Assembly (NCBI GenBank): GCA_021234155.1
Contig: JAJEKV010000003.1
Location: 18,334,386-18,398,385, forward strand
Reading direction: 5' to 3'
DNA length: 64,000 nt
Source of the DNA: Isoetes taiwanensis
Lineage: Eukaryota; Streptophyta; Lycopodiopsida; Isoetales; Isoetaceae
The translations under genes and the position numbers were made by a program. A model generated the notes under the pieces. That model was not told the origin of the DNA. It did not search any database and saw only the letters and a list, made by a program, of their open reading frames with translations. How positions within the stretch are numbered: position 1 is the stretch's first letter; the number at the start of each line of letters is the position of its first letter. This document shows positions 63,162 to 64,000 of this stretch, piece after piece.

Positions 63162-64000
63162 ATGCATCGCCGTAAGAAGTTGTATGAACCCCCAGGAGTG
63201 ACTGCTGGGGTACCGGATCAGATGGGAGAAATGTTACAGCTCACTGAGGAGGGCATTCAACAGGACCTTAGATACCTGGCTAATGGAAAAGTGAAGGACT
63301 TGCAGGGACTTCAAGTTGAGTTATTGAAATGGGGTGGGCCGATTTTGTTAGGGCCTCTGGTAATGATAATTTAACCAGGCCATAAGGGAGTGCCTCCCAC
63401 ATAAGTGGATGGTTAGCAAGGTCACTCTCATTCATAAGACATGTAATAGCGATAATTCGGCGAGCTACTGCATGATCATGGTGAGCCCATTACTCACAAA
63501 AATTTTAGCAGGCGTGGTGGAGAAGAGGCTAACTCAGTGGACTGAGGAAGTTGGAGTGCATGCAGCTGGCACAAAGGGTTTCACCAAGACCCACGCTTGA
63601 CCATATATTCACTCTCATAATCTGTATAGAAGTTAACCGCAATGTGCGCGTGACCTGTATTGTTGTTTTATAGATTTCAAGACTGCAAATGATCGCAAGA
63701 CCTATTGTGGCAGCATTTGCAGGAGCTGCATGTCCCACATGACTTATAAGATGTCATCTACATACTATATGATGGGATATATGCTGCATTGCCCCATTTT
63801 AGATCGAAGAAGCTGCTAGCAAAGATAGGGTTTAAACAAGGATGTGCATTATCCCCAATGCTCTTTGGTCTCTATATTGACAAATTGGAGACCTGGATGC
63901 AAGAACATAGGGGTGGTGGCCTGCAAGGACCAGAGGCATAGTATAAGGCAATTGGTCTATGCAAACGATGTGGACTTGTTGTCCCATAAATACAGCCAAG
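63162..64000 (+). pseudogene. Reverse transcriptase of second LINE, broken and cut by the window edge
   Basis: RT fingers and palm in several frames. FIDF at about 63670 holds the first catalytic Asp; KQGCALSPMLFGLYIDKLET is the block C-like QGCxLSP motif; LVYANDVDLL near 63955-63985 stands where the (F/Y)ADD box is expected and reads YAND, a change of one catalytic Asp to Asn. Confidence 0.72.

Larger units (their letters stand above)
62165..64000 (+). mobile_element. Second LINE: endonuclease and RT, runs off the right edge
   Basis: The plus strand gives endonuclease pieces RPLFIAGCYIPHATSKFYWV, YRELYDDIEQYHQQGD and GFTCKSDRGASVVDYLLA. RT pieces follow: LANGKVKDLQGLQVELLKWG (63280-63345), MVSKVTLIHK (63409), CCFIDFKTANDRKTY (about 63660), and IGFKQGCALSPMLFGLYIDK (about 63828-63890). 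Frames are broken at many points. The start is truncated within the endonuclease. The wording is closer to RTE-like LINEs than to the L1-like element at 51711-58182. The zinc-finger end at 45026 may belong to the same family. Confidence 0.8.

Overview
The window looks like nuclear DNA of a land plant, most likely a seed-free one such as a fern; that lineage guess is an inference. It rests on chromodomain-bearing and Tat-like Ty3/gypsy elements, an initiator-Met tRNA primer site, a DUF868 pseudogene, splice-like signals and long AT-rich spacers. Only one intact host-like gene is clear, a TPR-like/J-domain protein at 37163-38539 on the minus strand. Nearly everything else is transposable-element material or its remains.

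Layout. 1-2060: 3' part of a decayed Tat-like Ty3/gypsy pol (+). 2061-5036: unassigned spacer with local repeats. 5042-26398: one complete but highly rearranged chromovirus on the minus strand, with 1.6-kb LTRs (TGTGACG...CGTCACA), a 5-bp target duplication ATTGC, a tRNA-iMet primer site and polypurine tracts. Its 3' half (part of the LTR plus integrase and RNase H) is present three times in tandem, period about 3.88 kb. Every unit carries the same polyadenylated, cDNA-like insertion inside RNase H. Between the 5' LTR and gag it has an extra module of about 4 kb: a long ORF whose C-terminus is a histone H3 fold, an internal poly(A) scar, and two further unrecognised ORFs. 26404-31300: a pair of repeats with shared ends and different middles, a truncated relative of the chromovirus, and a tRNA-derived SINE-like piece. 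31340-33445: satellite-like arrays, one of which carries perfectly phased heat-shock-element motifs, and a 320-bp duplication. 34.4-36.3 kb: a LINE tail and a weak ORF. 36.8-49 kb: the J-domain gene, then AT-rich DNA with many short tandem duplications and splice-like sites on the minus strand, a TIR element and a LINE 3' end. 49.4-59.7 kb: two tandem copies of a roughly 2-kb repeat, the second split by a 6.5-kb L1-like LINE with 12-bp target duplications. 59.7-64 kb: a DUF868 pseudogene, a BED zinc-finger fragment, and a second LINE (endonuclease and RT) that runs off the right edge.

The chromovirus parts fit a standard copy-and-paste cycle: the LTR promoter drives a minus-strand transcript, gag packages it, protease/RT/RNase H copy it from tRNA-iMet, and integrase with its chromodomain inserts it. 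This copy has a Gly in place of a catalytic Asp in RT, a split RNase H and many frame breaks. Many of the breaks sit at CAG/CTG sites and differ patchily between the tandem copies. They may therefore be sequencing or consensus errors at CHG-methylated cytosines rather than real mutations. The most novel items are the histone-fold ORF inside a chromovirus, the triplicated cDNA-bearing unit, and the LTR hairpin whose stem has changed in both arms between two families.
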